The notes: generated by a model from the letters alone, not told the origin. DNA of 64,000 nucleotides from Natrinema halophilum (GCF_013402815.2 NZ_CP058601.1:1984001-2048000); one strand, 5' to 3'; positions 51,229 to 60,526 are shown, counted from the stretch's first letter. Numbers and translations: made by a program.

Positions 51229-51548
51229 TCGGCCACTCGAGTAGCCGGCGGTCGACACCGCCTTCCGACGACCCGCCGGTAAAGAGTGCCTTCCACTGTT
51301 GTTTTCGCTCACACTGTACTCGTTTCTACCGAATGGGGTGAATACTCCGCACCGAGAACGGTCACACCCGCGTGACCGTCACGCACTGGAGACAGACTGT
51401 GGACCGCTGTTACGTCCGTAGGCCCGAGCGGTTTGCCGGTGGTTTCTCGATCCAGTTTTGGACCGATTACTCCCTAAATTCGTTGTCGTTGACGATAGAA
51501 ACGATAACGAACTGATTACTAATCAGACCGGTTCTCGATGGCTCGCCT
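51229..51548. other. 320-bp intergenic stretch with an operator-like palindrome
   Basis: No gene is seen. Near its right end is a perfect 7-1-7 palindrome (51512-51526), described separately. The AT-rich ccctaaattcg at 51474-51484 could be part of the promoter of the lipoprotein gene. Confidence 0.5.
51512..51526. promoter_or_regulatory. 15-bp perfect palindrome before the lipoprotein gene
   Basis: CTGATTACTAATCAG is a perfect inverted repeat with a one-base centre, ending 22 bases before the ATG at 51549. The position fits a repressor site over the transcription start. The cognate regulator is not identified. Confidence 0.55.
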
Positions 51549-52079
51549 ATGGAGCGACGAAAAATCCTCCTCGGCAGTGGTGCAACGCTCGCAACCGTCC
51601 TCGCTGGCTGTTCCAGCGACGAAACGGGCGACGAATCCAATCAAAACGACGGCTCCGACGGATCGCTCAACGGCGACGGAAACGGCAACGGGTCCGACGA
51701 TTCGAGCGAATCCGACAACACAGCCGACATCCCGGGCTTCGATCGCGACAAACTGAAACTCGACAGCGAGAAAGTGACGGTCGAGGACGTCAATAAAGCC
51801 GCCAAAGAAATCGACGTCGTCGCCACGACGACGACGACCGATCCCGAGACGCTGTTCGCGGAACTCGAATCTCTGGGCCCCGACATGAAGCGAGCGATTA
51901 CCGATCCCGAAGCGTTTGCGGCGGCGGTCGACAGCGTCGCATGGGTCCTCGAGAAAGATGGAGCGATGGTGATGTCGTTCACCGTCGACGTCGCGTGGGC
52001 GACCGAGTACATCAACGGCGAAATGGATCAGGCCGAATTCATGGAACATGTCCGCGAAACCGCGGACAAATCTCACTAA
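51549..52079 (+). CDS. Predicted Tat lipoprotein of unknown function
   Basis: A 176-aa protein with a short signal (MERRKILLGSGATLATVLAG) and lipobox Cys21. Residues 22-60 are a low-complexity Asp/Asn/Ser/Gly linker typical of haloarchaeal surface lipoproteins. The folded part (about 65-176) contains VTVEDVNKAAKEIDVVATTT and WVLEKDGAMVMSFTVDVAWA and ends HVRETADKSH. No ligand-binding family is recognised. Confidence 0.78.
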   Translation: MERRKILLGSGATLATVLAGCSSDETGDESNQNDGSDGSLNGDGNGNGSDDSSESDNTADIPGFDRDKLKLDSEKVTVEDVNKAAKEIDVVATTTTTDPETLFAELESLGPDMKRAITDPEAFAAAVDSVAWVLEKDGAMVMSFTVDVAWATEYINGEMDQAEFMEHVRETADKSH

Positions 52080-52168
52080 CGACGGCCGGAGTTAGCGCGG
52101 GTAGCGAACGTTCTTTTGGAGGAAGGGTAGACGTGATGAGAAGCGAGTATACGCCGTCGATGAAGGCT

Positions 52169-52255
52169 GAGCGCGGCGCGGCTACTCACATCGAGCGCGG
52201 CCCGGCTACTCACATCGAGCGCGGCGCGGCTACTCACATCGAGCGCGGCGCGGCA
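52169..52255. repeat. 24-bp tandem repeat covering the argS 3' end
   Basis: About 3.6 copies of a 24-bp unit (starts at 52169, 52193, 52217, 52241; each begins gagcgcgg). The unit is in frame with argS: on the minus strand each copy encodes V-A-A/G-P-R-S-M-stop. The argS stop (52234-52236) lies in one copy, and the rest are duplicated downstream. Confidence 0.92.
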
Positions 52256-54012
52256 ACGCCGAGGATCGACAGCGCGTTCGCGACCGCGTGTTTCGAGGCG
52301 GCCACCAGCGCCAGCCGTGCGTTGCGAAGGTCGGGATCGACGTCGTCAGCAAGCACCGGACACTCCCGGTAGAAAGCGTTGAATCGGTCGGCGAACTCGC
52401 GCGTGTACGTCGCGACCTGATGTGGCTCGAGGTCGTCCGCGGCCTCGTCGACGATAGCCGGGAACCGCGCGATCGTCTCGAGTAAGTCCCGTTCTTCGGG
52501 GGTTTCGAGGAGATCGGCGTCGACGGCCGTTTCGACGTCGTCCATGCCCGTGTCCGGATCGATTCCCGCTTCTTCCAGGATGCCACAGCAGCGCGCGTGA
52601 ACGTATTGGACGTACGGAGCGGACTGGGCCTCGAAGTCGAGTGCCCGGTCCCACTCGAAGGTGATCGCCTTCGTCGGCTGCTTGGAGACGATGTCGTAGC
52701 GGACGGCGCCGATTCCCACCTGATGGGCGATGCGCTCGATATCCGCGTCGTCCAGATCGTCATCCCGGATGCGGTCGTCGAGTCGGTCCTCTACTTCCCC
52801 GCGGGCGCGGTCGATCGCTTCGTCGAGCAGGTCGTCCAGATCGACGCCGGTGCCGCGGCGCGTACTCATCTTCCCTTCGGGAAGGTTGACGTACGAATAG
52901 AGGACCTGCTGCAGTTGATCCGTGTCGTTGCCCAACAACTCGAGCGTCGTTCGGAGCTGTCGGGCCTGGAGTTTGTGGTCCTCACCGAGGACGGTTACCG
53001 CGCGGTCGTACTCGTCGAACTTCCACTCGTGGTGGGCCAGGTCGCGGGTGACGTACAGCGAGGTGTCGTCCGACCGCAGGAAAACGAGATTCTTGTCGAT
53101 ACCGTGTTCGTCGAGTTCGAACTGCCAGGCGTCTTCCTCGTAGATCGCTTCGTCGAGAGCCCGGAGGCGATCGACGAGGTCGTCGGTCGCACCGTTTCGC
53201 ATGAACCGCGTCTCCTTGACGAACTCGTCAAACTCCGCGGGCAATCGAGCGAGGCACTCCGTCATTCCACCGAGAACCTGATCGACGACCTCGCTAACTC
53301 GCTCGTAGGCCTCGTCGTCGCCTGCCTCGAGTCCCTGCATAATCGACTCGATTTCCGCTTCGGCCGCCTCGACGTCGGCTTCCGGCGCATTTTCCAGGTA
53401 CGCGTTGCCCTTTCGGTAGTAGCGAACCAGGTCGTACTCGATGCGGTCGCGCTCGGGTTCGGCCTCGAGGTCGTCCTCGTCGAACGTCTCGTAGGCCCAG
53501 GTGAAGACGGCCATCTGCCGGCCCGCGTCGTTGACGTAGTAGTGTCGGTCGACGTCGTACCCGGCGAACGCGAGGACGTTCGCGACGGCGTCCCCGATGA
53601 TCGGATTCCGGGCGCGGCCGACGTGGACCGGTCCCGTCGGGTTCGCGCTCGTGTGTTCGACGACGACCGATTCCGACCGATCCGGGAGACTGCCGTAGGA
53701 GTCGTCGGTCGCCCGCTCGAGTGTCACCGCGAAGTAGTCGTCGCCCGGCAGAAAGTTGAGGTAGGGGCCCTGGGTCAGTACCTCGGATACGTACGTCAGC
53801 TCGTCGGCGTCGATTTCGGCCGCGATCCGCCCGGCGACCTGGGGCGGCGCCGCCCCCGCTTCGCCCGCCAGTCTGAACGCCACGCTCGAGGCGAGGACGC
53901 TGCCGACGTCGTCCGGCGGTTCTTCGAGTCCCAGATCGTCCGTCGGAAAATCGAGCGTCGAAAGCGCCCCTTCGAGGGCGTCCGCGACTTCCGCGCGTAG
54001 GGAGAGGAACAT
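52234..54012 (-). CDS. argS: Arginyl-tRNA synthetase
   Basis: A 592-aa class I synthetase charging tRNA-Arg. The HIGH motif appears as PVHVGRARN (residues 128-136), preceded by [11 protein letters not shown]. The KMSKS equivalent is the degenerate [10 protein letters not shown]. An N-terminal Add1 domain (residues 1-110) and a C-terminal anticodon-binding helical bundle ([20 protein letters not shown]) are both present, so the protein is full length. The last residues (AAPRSM) fall in the 24-bp repeat. Confidence 0.96.
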   Translation of the reverse strand: MFLSLRAEVADALEGALSTLDFPTDDLGLEEPPDDVGSVLASSVAFRLAGEAGAAPPQVAGRIAAEIDADELTYVSEVLTQGPYLNFLPGDDYFAVTLERATDDSYGSLPDRSESVVVEHTSANPTGPVHVGRARNPIIGDAVANVLAFAGYDVDRHYYVNDAGRQMAVFTWAYETFDEDDLEAEPERDRIEYDLVRYYRKGNAYLENAPEADVEAAEAEIESIMQGLEAGDDEAYERVSEVVDQVLGGMTECLARLPAEFDEFVKETRFMRNGATDDLVDRLRALDEAIYEEDAWQFELDEHGIDKNLVFLRSDDTSLYVTRDLAHHEWKFDEYDRAVTVLGEDHKLQARQLRTTLELLGNDTDQLQQVLYSYVNLPEGKMSTRRGTGVDLDDLLDEAIDRARGEVEDRLDDRIRDDDLDDADIERIAHQVGIGAVRYDIVSKQPTKAITFEWDRALDFEAQSAPYVQYVHARCCGILEEAGIDPDTGMDDVETAVDADLLETPEERDLLETIARFPAIVDEAADDLEPHQVATYTREFADRFNAFYRECPVLADDVDPDLRNARLALVAASKHAVANALSILGVAAPRSM

Positions 54013-54086
54013 ACCCGCCCGTATTCAGGGCGCGAGTAAAGGAATGTCGGGTTTCGTTTCGCCCCCGATACGCGGACGCGGGTTCG

Positions 54087-54623
54087 TCATTCGAACAGCG
54101 TTGCGGCCTCCCGGAATCGGTCCTCGTGGATCGGCCGAAACGTTTCGCTCGAGGCGGCGAATTCGGCTGGCGTCCAGAAGCGGGCGTCCGTCGCGTCGCT
54201 TCCCGCCACCGGGTCGCCTTCGGCGTCGGCCCAGTCGGCCACGTAGTGGACCGTCACCACGTGTTTGTCTGCTCGCGGCGGCAACGCCGACGCGGCCATG
54301 ATCTCGAGATCGACCGTCTCGACGACGATTCCGGTCTCCTCGGCGAGTTCGCGGGCGGCCGCAGCGGCCGGTTCTTCGCCGATCTCTATGTGCCCACCGG
54401 GAATCGTCCACTCGCCGACCCCCGGCGGGATGCCGCGTTCGACGCAAAGAACGGCAGGTTCGGGCCCGGACGAATCGACCACCGCCACGCCGGCACAGGG
54501 GACCGGATTGTGCCAGACGATGGTCTCACAGGTCGGACACTGCATGCGCTCGCGGTCGTCGAACGTGATCGTCTCGAGTCGAGCGCCACAATCGGGGCAG
54601 AACGTCGGCGGTCGGCTGACCAT
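54087..54623 (-). CDS. NUDIX hydrolase with zinc ribbon
   Basis: A 178-aa pyrophosphohydrolase. Residues 9-37 form a zinc ribbon (CPDCGAR, CPTCET). The Nudix box spans about 74-96: GGHIEIGEEPAAAAARELAE followed by ETGI, matching GX5EX7REUXEEXGU. The zinc ribbon plus Nudix layout is that of the NudC/YfgJ-like group acting on NAD-related or nucleotide-sugar diphosphates. The substrate is unknown. It lies 74 bases upstream of argS, on the same strand. Confidence 0.88.
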   Translation of the reverse strand: MVSRPPTFCPDCGARLETITFDDRERMQCPTCETIVWHNPVPCAGVAVVDSSGPEPAVLCVERGIPPGVGEWTIPGGHIEIGEEPAAAAARELAEETGIVVETVDLEIMAASALPPRADKHVVTVHYVADWADAEGDPVAGSDATDARFWTPAEFAASSETFRPIHEDRFREAATLFE

Positions 54624-54648
54624 CTACCCGGGCTTCAGGACCGGCGGT

Positions 54649-55806
54649 TCAAAGGGTTTTCAATCCGCTTCCGGTCAGCGGGACGACGACGTCCGCGTCC
54701 GCTGCAAGGACCTCGTCCTCACGGAACTGCTCGAGGGCGGCGGGAGCCACCGCACAGGACGGTTCGACGTAGAACCCGTTCCGGTGGAGTCGGTCGAGCG
54801 CGGTCTCGATCGGATCGCCACCCAGGGCGATCACGTCCCCGTTCGTCTCTTCGATCGCCGCGAGGATTTCGTCTTTTCGCGCGGGATCGGAGATCTGGAT
54901 GCCGTCGGCGATGGTGGTTCCGTTGCCGTCCTCGTCGGTCGTTTCGCCGCCGAGAGCTTCGACGATCGGTGCGTAGCCGGCCGCCTGCGCACCGAGCAAT
55001 CGGGGCATCCCGTCGACGATTCCGGCCTCGTTGAGAAGCGAGAAACCTCGGTACGCACCGAGAAAGAGCGTTCCTTGCCCGATCGGGAGGACGACGGCGT
55101 CGGGGACGGACCATCCCTGCTGGGCGGCCACCTCGAAGGCGAACGTCATCGTGCCGGCGAGGAACGCAGGGTTCCAGGCGTGGCTGGCGTACCAGCCCTC
55201 GCCCGTCTGTTTCGGGACGGTACCGTTCGCGGTCGATCCATGTTCGTCGTCCGCCTCGCCTTCGACGGCTTCGTGACAGGCGGCCGCGACGTCTGCACGC
55301 GTCCCGTCGATTCGAACGGGACGGGCATCGGCCCGCTGAATCGTCATCAGCTTCGATTGTTTGACGTCCGCTGGAACGAAGATATCCGCCTCGAGCCCCG
55401 CATGGGCCGCGTAGGTCGCGATGGACGCGCCGGCGTTGCCCGAGGAATCTTCGATGACCTTCTCGACGCCGATTTCGACGGCCCGCGAAAGGGTCGTCGT
55501 CGCACCCCGATCCTTGAACGATCCGGTCGGGAAGACGTATTCGAGTTTGAACTGGGCGCCCCAGTCGGGAGCGTCGACTATCGGCGTGAACCCCTCGTAG
55601 AAGGTGACGTGCTGTTCGATCGGGAGAAACTCGAAGAACGTCCAGAGCCCCTCGCTGGTGTCGAGGCTGTGCAGCGGCAGCGGGTCTCCGTTCGGATGGG
55701 GTCGTTCCGTAAACTCGAGCGGATGTTCGCAGGCACAACGCCACGGTTCCGTGGGGCTGGCCTCGTAGACGGCGTCGCACCTGGGACAGGTGAGATTCGA
55801 TGCCAT
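54649..55806 (-). CDS. Threonine-synthase-like PLP enzyme
   Basis: A 385-aa fold-type II PLP enzyme. ATG 55806 gives an N-terminal zinc ribbon (CPRCDAVYE, WRCACEHPLEF) as in haloarchaeal threonine synthases. The PLP lysine lies in PTGSFKDRGATTT. DSSGNAGASIATYAAHAGLE binds the phosphate, and VVLPIGQGTLFLGAYRG is the glycine loop. Threonine synthase (phosphohomoserine to threonine) is the likely activity, but relatives with other beta-elimination chemistry exist. It starts one base after the M14 gene stop, forming an operon with it. Confidence 0.82.
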   Translation of the reverse strand: MASNLTCPRCDAVYEASPTEPWRCACEHPLEFTERPHPNGDPLPLHSLDTSEGLWTFFEFLPIEQHVTFYEGFTPIVDAPDWGAQFKLEYVFPTGSFKDRGATTTLSRAVEIGVEKVIEDSSGNAGASIATYAAHAGLEADIFVPADVKQSKLMTIQRADARPVRIDGTRADVAAACHEAVEGEADDEHGSTANGTVPKQTGEGWYASHAWNPAFLAGTMTFAFEVAAQQGWSVPDAVVLPIGQGTLFLGAYRGFSLLNEAGIVDGMPRLLGAQAAGYAPIVEALGGETTDEDGNGTTIADGIQISDPARKDEILAAIEETNGDVIALGGDPIETALDRLHRNGFYVEPSCAVAPAALEQFREDEVLAADADVVVPLTGSGLKTL

Positions 55807-55807
55807 G

Positions 55808-56767
55808 TCAGTACTCACCGATATCGGTTCCAACGGAGCAGACGTATTCACCGGTCGCGACCTGGGGGAGCCGCCGAATCCGCCAGAGGATGCCGTCGCT
55901 GTCGGCCGTCACCTCGGCTTTCGGCTCGCCGAAGGGAGTCGTGATCTCGAATATCGCGTCGCCGGGTCGAACTCGGTCGCCGAGTTCCCTGTGCATGGTC
56001 ACGAGTCCGCCCGCGGGCGCGCCGTACTGCTTGAACCCGCTGGCTCGGGTCTGTGGCTCGAGTTGCTGGTCGCCCTCGAGGAAGTCGTAGTATCGGAGTA
56101 CGTTAAAGACGCCTTCGACGCCCGCTTGAATGCTGTGTTCGTCCCAGCCGACCGCCCCGCCGAGTTCGGGATCGACCGTCGGAATGCCTTCGTCGGGAGC
56201 GGTACGAGCCAGTTGTCCGTCCGGGCCTTTCTGATCGAGCACGTAGCCGCAGCCGAAGGCCTTGGCCAGTTCGAGACACTGCTCGTGGAGCCGATGGCGC
56301 TTCCCGCAGCGAACGCGAACTTCGTCGAGCATTCGACTGGTCGATCCCTGATGGAGGTCGAGGATCAGATCCGCACGCATCGCATTGTCGAAGGTCGCAG
56401 CAGCGATCCGCTCGCTCGAGGTTCCGCCCTCGTTGCCGGGATACGTCCGGTTCATCTTCGTGTCGTCGATCGGGTTTCGATGTTCAGCAACCTGGAACGC
56501 GTGATAGTTTACGATTCCGACTATCAGGATCGTCCCAGAGAGTTCGGCGGGATCGAACTGCGGCACGATGCGCTGGATAACGCCCACACCGTTGAGTTCG
56601 TCACCGTCGCTCGCGGCCTGCATGTAGAGAGTCTTTCCCCGGGATTCGCCGTTTACCACGGCGACGGGGAGCCCGAACGGGCTCCCGTCCCGCGTTTCGC
56701 CGACCTCGAGACGGCCCGTGTCGATTTCGCCGGGCCCCGCGCTCGCCGTTCCGAGCGTCGTCGTCAT
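55808..56767 (-). CDS. M14 succinylglutamate desuccinylase/aspartoacylase family protein
   Basis: A 319-aa zinc amidohydrolase of the AstE/AspA group from ATG 56767. The usual first zinc motif GxHGxE appears as SDGDELNG, so Asp stands where His is expected. The Arg/Asn substrate block is MNRTYPG, and the second His is in LILDLHQGS. The C-terminal part is a biotinyl/lipoyl-like beta barrel (LVTMHRELGDRVRPGDAIFE). It probably removes an acyl group from an N-acylated amino acid or related metabolite. Its operon partner is the PLP enzyme. Confidence 0.83.
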   Translation of the reverse strand: MTTTLGTASAGPGEIDTGRLEVGETRDGSPFGLPVAVVNGESRGKTLYMQAASDGDELNGVGVIQRIVPQFDPAELSGTILIVGIVNYHAFQVAEHRNPIDDTKMNRTYPGNEGGTSSERIAAATFDNAMRADLILDLHQGSTSRMLDEVRVRCGKRHRLHEQCLELAKAFGCGYVLDQKGPDGQLARTAPDEGIPTVDPELGGAVGWDEHSIQAGVEGVFNVLRYYDFLEGDQQLEPQTRASGFKQYGAPAGGLVTMHRELGDRVRPGDAIFEITTPFGEPKAEVTADSDGILWRIRRLPQVATGEYVCSVGTDIGEY

Positions 56768-56889
56768 GTCCCTCACGATGAACCCGTTGGCCTTTATACT
56801 ATCCTTTGATCTCAGGTATTTCGATAGACTGGACGGCGACGGAAACGGACAGACGTTCCGATTTCGGACGGCGCAGTTCGGATCACCCT

Positions 56890-57165
56890 TTACCAATCCG
56901 CTTCCAGGTCACGATTATCGAGGTCCCCTTCGACCCACGAACGGCCTTTGTCAGTCAGGATATAATATCCCGAGTCATCGACTTTCTCGGTGAGTTCATG
57001 ATCAGTGAGCCGTTTCAGTCGGCGCTTTACCGTGGATCGATGCGGTGAGGCCCGTTCTTCGTATTCGAGATTAAACAAGATGACGCGCGGTGGGAGGGCC
57101 TTGCCGCTTTCGTAGAGCATCTCCAGAATTGGCCCATCGTACTTGCTCCACCAGCTCGGTTGCAC
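56890..57165 (-). CDS. PhiH1-repressor-like winged-helix regulator
   Basis: A 91-aa protein. GTG 57165 gives MQPSWWSKYDGPILEMLYES, the family's usual opening, with a TATA-like ttattt about 28-33 bases upstream; ATG 57231 would add an unusual hydrophobic extension. The helix-turn-helix is ERASPHRSTVKRRLKRLTDH and the wing is DSGYYILTDKGRSWVEG. A 31-bp palindrome lies 52-82 bases upstream in the divergent region, the likely operator. It resembles regulators controlling haloarchaeal proviruses and small operons. Confidence 0.83.
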   Translation of the reverse strand: MQPSWWSKYDGPILEMLYESGKALPPRVILFNLEYEERASPHRSTVKRRLKRLTDHELTEKVDDSGYYILTDKGRSWVEGDLDNRDLEADW

Positions 57166-57216
57166 AGTTCCTTGTTTATTTTCCGATGACCAAATAATCA
57201 GGAGTCTTACTAATAA

Positions 57217-57247
57217 CCCTATTTGTTGCATGATGCAACAGATAGGG
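57217..57247. promoter_or_regulatory. 31-bp imperfect palindrome (operator) between divergent genes
   Basis: Centred on GTTGCATGATGCAAC, a perfect 7-1-7 palindrome. The symmetry extends outwards to CCCTAT and ATAGGG with one mismatch, giving 31 bp in all. A further half-like gatgcaac occurs at 57261-57268. It lies between the leftward phiH1-like gene and the rightward gene at 57361. Confidence 0.75.
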
Positions 57248-57360
57248 TTAGGTTTATCGCGATGCAACGAAACGGGTTACCTGGTGACTTGCACGCGTGT
57301 TCATATCCTGTCAGGTGAAGTTGGCAAAGAATGCGCGAGATAACTAGACATCAATATACA

Positions 57361-57804
57361 ATGGCCGAAGACGACACACAAAGCCCCGAAATCTCCGCCC
57401 GCTCAGACGCATCACACGAGCACGACTGCCCCTTCCTGTCTGTCGACGGGACGACGTGGACCGACCTCACCGCGGTTCAACGCGACTGCCTCGAGATCGT
57501 GTCCCGTCGCGAGAACGACGCGAATCCAGTTGACGAACCCGAGATACTACGAACGCTCGAGCGGCGTTCTCCCGTCGCGAAGCAAACACACCGGTACGCG
57601 GATCTGATGGTGCTCGTCGGTCGTGTCCTCCTCTCGAGACGCGTGCGACACACTGAACGGACGTCCGAATACCGCCTCACGGATGAGGGTCGCGCTCTCC
57701 TGTTACAGCGCGCCGAGCGCCTCGCGGAGATCTGTGGCATCCGAACCGTCGAAGCCGAGCCCGCAACCGAGACTGTCGCTCGAGACGGGGGCAAGAACGG
57801 ATGA
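57361..57804 (+). CDS. Winged-helix-type protein, target of the divergent operator
   Basis: A 147-aa protein from ATG 57361; an in-frame ATG at 57331 has a TATA-like tcatat 25-30 bases before it and is a real alternative. LTAVQRDCLEIVSRRENDAN and ILRTLERRSPVAKQTHRYAD form a helical part, then VRHTERTSEYRLTDEGRALL looks like a wing and recognition region. It may be a second regulator in a divergent pair. A short disordered N-terminus precedes it. Its stop overlaps the next ATG. Confidence 0.65.
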   Translation: MAEDDTQSPEISARSDASHEHDCPFLSVDGTTWTDLTAVQRDCLEIVSRRENDANPVDEPEILRTLERRSPVAKQTHRYADLMVLVGRVLLSRRVRHTERTSEYRLTDEGRALLLQRAERLAEICGIRTVEAEPATETVARDGGKNG

Positions 57805-58088
57805 TCGAGGCCCGAGACCGCGGAACCAGGGGATGGCCGGATTGCAACCGGAAGAATCTCGAACGTGACCCGCTCGTCGGCTGGTGGCTCTGTGACAACT
57901 GTGCGCTCGCGGTCGACGAAGAGGATGCACCGCTTCAGGAGCCCGCTCTCGAGTCCCCCTCACCCGCTGAGAACCGCCCGGAGCGCGAATTTGAGGTTGT
58001 CGGTCCGTTCGGTGACCCGACGGTAGAAATACGATTTCCACCGATCGCCGTAGGGAACGTACTGCCAGACGTCGTATTCCGCGGCTAA
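57801..58088 (+). CDS. Small zinc-type protein overlapping the proline dehydrogenase gene
   Basis: A 95-codon frame from ATG 57801 (ATGA overlap with the previous gene). The first half (GWPDCNRKNLERDPLVGWWL, CDNCALAVDEED) resembles small haloarchaeal zinc proteins. The second half (from about residue 54) is antisense to the 3' end of proline dehydrogenase for 129 bases. It looks as if the original 3' end was lost and the frame now reads into the neighbour. A truncated but expressed protein is possible. Confidence 0.5.
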   Translation: MIEARDRGTRGWPDCNRKNLERDPLVGWWLCDNCALAVDEEDAPLQEPALESPSPAENRPEREFEVVGPFGDPTVEIRFPPIAVGNVLPDVVFRG

Positions 58089-58796
58089 CTCGTACTGGGC
58101 GTCCTCGCGGACGCCCATGAGCATCTGAATCTCGAAGTCGGTCCCGTACCAGTCGTGCAACGCTTTCGCGAATTCGATCATCGCCGGATCGTGGCTTCCG
58201 ACGCCGATACCACCGTCGTAGTGTTCGAACGCGTACTCGAGCAGTTTCCGGTACTCCTCGTCGATCCGATCGCTGTCAGAATAGGCGACGTCCGACGGGG
58301 GATCGTACGCCCCTTTGACGAAGCGAACCTTTCCGGGAACGTCTGCAAGCCGCCTCACGTCCGCTCGCGTCCGACGGAGGTTAGCTTGCACGCAAATTCC
58401 GACGCCGCTGCCGTGTCGTCGGGCCATGGCCTCGAACGCGTCCAGGGTCGCGTCGGTCGTCGTGTGATCTTCCATGTCGATCCAGACGAAGACGCCGCGG
58501 TCGGCAGCGGCGTCGACGACCTCGGTCAGTTCCGCTCGAAACACGTCCTCGCCGAGATCCAGTCCCAACTGCGAGGGTTTGACGGAGATAGCTGCCTCGA
58601 GTCCCGAATTCGCGATGTCGGAGACGAGCCGCCGGTATTCGGCGGCGTCCGCGGCGACTGGATCGTGTTCGTCGTAGTGCTCTCCGAGGAGATTGACGAT
58701 CGCGCTCACGTCGCGCTCGTTCAGTTGGCGGACGTGCTCGAGCGCTGTCGCCGGCGACTCCCCCGCGACGAACCGATTCGCTATCGGCGGGATCAT
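57960..58796 (-). CDS. Proline dehydrogenase
   Basis: A 278-aa FAD enzyme oxidising proline to pyrroline-5-carboxylate. ATG 58796 gives MIPPIANRFVAGESPATALE, the usual start. The TIM-barrel signature runs through ISVKPSQLGLDLG, VFVWIDMEDHTTTDATLDAF, CVQANLRRTRADVRRL and VRFVKGAYDPPSD. The C-terminal YVPYGDRWKSYFYRRVTER is the FAD/substrate-binding end with paired Arg. It is a stand-alone monofunctional enzyme with no P5C dehydrogenase in the window. It is divergent from the aminotransferase. Confidence 0.92.
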   Translation of the reverse strand: MIPPIANRFVAGESPATALEHVRQLNERDVSAIVNLLGEHYDEHDPVAADAAEYRRLVSDIANSGLEAAISVKPSQLGLDLGEDVFRAELTEVVDAAADRGVFVWIDMEDHTTTDATLDAFEAMARRHGSGVGICVQANLRRTRADVRRLADVPGKVRFVKGAYDPPSDVAYSDSDRIDEEYRKLLEYAFEHYDGGIGVGSHDPAMIEFAKALHDWYGTDFEIQMLMGVREDAQYELAAEYDVWQYVPYGDRWKSYFYRRVTERTDNLKFALRAVLSG

Positions 58797-59050
58797 ATCA
58801 GACACCTTGATCGCCACGTGTAAGACTGTTCCTCTGCGTTCAAAACGCTGCAAGAGATCGGAGACACGATCGTGTCCGCTCGTCCGTTCTGTTCAGCCGG
58901 GATCGTATTCCCGTCGTCGACTCGAGCGGTCGTCTCCCTGTCGGCAATTCGTATATGCTTTTCGTATACACCATCACCCGTATCGGGTTCCGATTCTGCC
59001 GCCGTAATCAATAACTGTATACCATCTTCATAGAAACTGTCGACAAGCTA

Positions 59051-59060
59051 TTTATAATTG
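59051..59060 (+). promoter_or_regulatory. TATA box of the aminotransferase gene
   Basis: The sequence tttataattg lies 19-28 bases before ATG 59079 and fits a leaderless haloarchaeal promoter. Confidence 0.6.
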
Positions 59061-59078
59061 TTTCACCTGCCCCTATGT

Positions 59079-60461
59079 ATGACGGCAGGACCGCCGATCG
59101 ACGAACTCCACTTCGAGGACGCACCGACCGTCGACTCCGTTCCCGGCCCGAAGACGCGAGCGCTGCTCGAGAAACAGGAACGGATCGACAGTAGCGCAGT
59201 CGCGTATCCGGACGACATTCCGATCGCGTTCGAAGAGGGAAAGGGCGCGACGGTCCGTGACGCCGACGGCAACACATACATCGACCTCTTTGCAGGCATC
59301 GGCGTCCTCAACGTCGGTCACTCGAATCCGTACGTTCTCGAAGCCGTACACGAACAGGCAGATAAGTTCGTTCACACGGTCGATTTCCCGACCGAGGCCC
59401 GCCTCGAACTGATCGAGAAGTTAGACGAGATCGCACCCGACGGCTTGCAGGGACAGAACAAGGTCGTCTTCGGCGGCCCGACCGGCAGCGACGCCATCGA
59501 GGCGTCGATCAAGCTGGCCAAATACAACACCGGCGGCGACGGTCTGATTGCGTTTCGCGGGGGCTACCATGGAGCGACGACGGGCGCGATGAGCGTCACG
59601 TCGAACAAGAAGTTCAAGGGCCCGTACACGCCGCTGCTCTCCGACGTCGTCCACGCGCCGTATCCCCACCCGTTCCGACAGGACAGGACGCCCGAGAATG
59701 CTGTCGACCGCGCGCTCGAGGAGGTCAAAGCGATCGTCGAAGATCCGTACGGCGGACTCGCGAATCCTGCCGGGATCATCGTCGAACCGATCCAGGGCGA
59801 AGGCGGCATCGTCACGCCGCCGGAAAGATTTCTGCAGGGCCTGCGCGATATCGCCGACGATAACGACGTCGTCCTCGTCTTCGACGAGATTCAGAGCGGC
59901 CTCGGCCGCACCGGGCGGTGGTGGGCCAGCGATTGGGAGGGCGTCGCACCAGACGTCATGACCTCCGCGAAGGCCCTGGGCGGCGCCGGGTTCCCACTCT
60001 CTGCGACCATCTACCACGAAGACCTCGATACGTGGGGAGCGGGCGACCACGCTGGCACCTACCGCGGTCACGTCGTCGGAATGCGAGCGGGAATGCGCGC
60101 CATCGAGTACATTCAGGACCACGACTTGCTAGCCCACGCCCGCGACCTCGGCGAATACATCCGCGGTCGGCTTCGCGAGGCGGGCGACGGAAACGACCGT
60201 CTCGCGGACGTCCGCGGCAGAGGCCTGTTCATCGGCGCCGAGTTCGTCGATGCCGACGGCGAACCGGACGGCGATACCGTCGACGCCGTCCAGCAGTATT
60301 GCTTCGAACGTGGGGTCCTCATCTGGACGGCCGGTCGCCACGGCAACGTCCTGCGATTCCTTCCGCCGCTCGTGCTCACTCGAGCGTTAGCCGAAACCGC
60401 ACTGGACGTCGTCGTCGAAGCGATCGAAGACGTAACAGCCGAATCCAAACGGGCCGTCTAA
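59079..60461 (+). CDS. Class III aminotransferase (4-aminobutyrate/acetylornithine type)
   Basis: A 460-aa PLP aminotransferase. ATG 59079 was chosen from the TATA distance; the frame extends seven codons further. [20 protein letters not shown] binds the PLP phosphate, and [20 protein letters not shown] holds D269. The Schiff-base lysine is K298 in [36 protein letters not shown] and the C-terminal RFLPPLVLT are standard. Relatives act on GABA, ornithine or other omega-amines. Neighbouring RidA and amidohydrolase genes suggest an amino-acid catabolic unit. Confidence 0.9.
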   Translation: MTAGPPIDELHFEDAPTVDSVPGPKTRALLEKQERIDSSAVAYPDDIPIAFEEGKGATVRDADGNTYIDLFAGIGVLNVGHSNPYVLEAVHEQADKFVHTVDFPTEARLELIEKLDEIAPDGLQGQNKVVFGGPTGSDAIEASIKLAKYNTGGDGLIAFRGGYHGATTGAMSVTSNKKFKGPYTPLLSDVVHAPYPHPFRQDRTPENAVDRALEEVKAIVEDPYGGLANPAGIIVEPIQGEGGIVTPPERFLQGLRDIADDNDVVLVFDEIQSGLGRTGRWWASDWEGVAPDVMTSAKALGGAGFPLSATIYHEDLDTWGAGDHAGTYRGHVVGMRAGMRAIEYIQDHDLLAHARDLGEYIRGRLREAGDGNDRLADVRGRGLFIGAEFVDADGEPDGDTVDAVQQYCFERGVLIWTAGRHGNVLRFLPPLVLTRALAETALDVVVEAIEDVTAESKRAV

Positions 60462-60526
60462 CCGGAATCCGATCGAGACCCGCGTCGTTTCGGGTTCGAC
60501 CGGACCATCCCGGATACTCCAGACCA

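Noticed and set aside
52597-54000. 467-codon plus-strand open frame
   Set aside because: Shadow of argS, which has HIGH/KMSKS-type motifs on the other strand.
54265-55944. 559-codon plus-strand open frame across the NUDIX and threonine-synthase-like genes
   Set aside because: It is entirely antisense to two genes with clear motifs, and its arginine-rich translation is not haloarchaeal.
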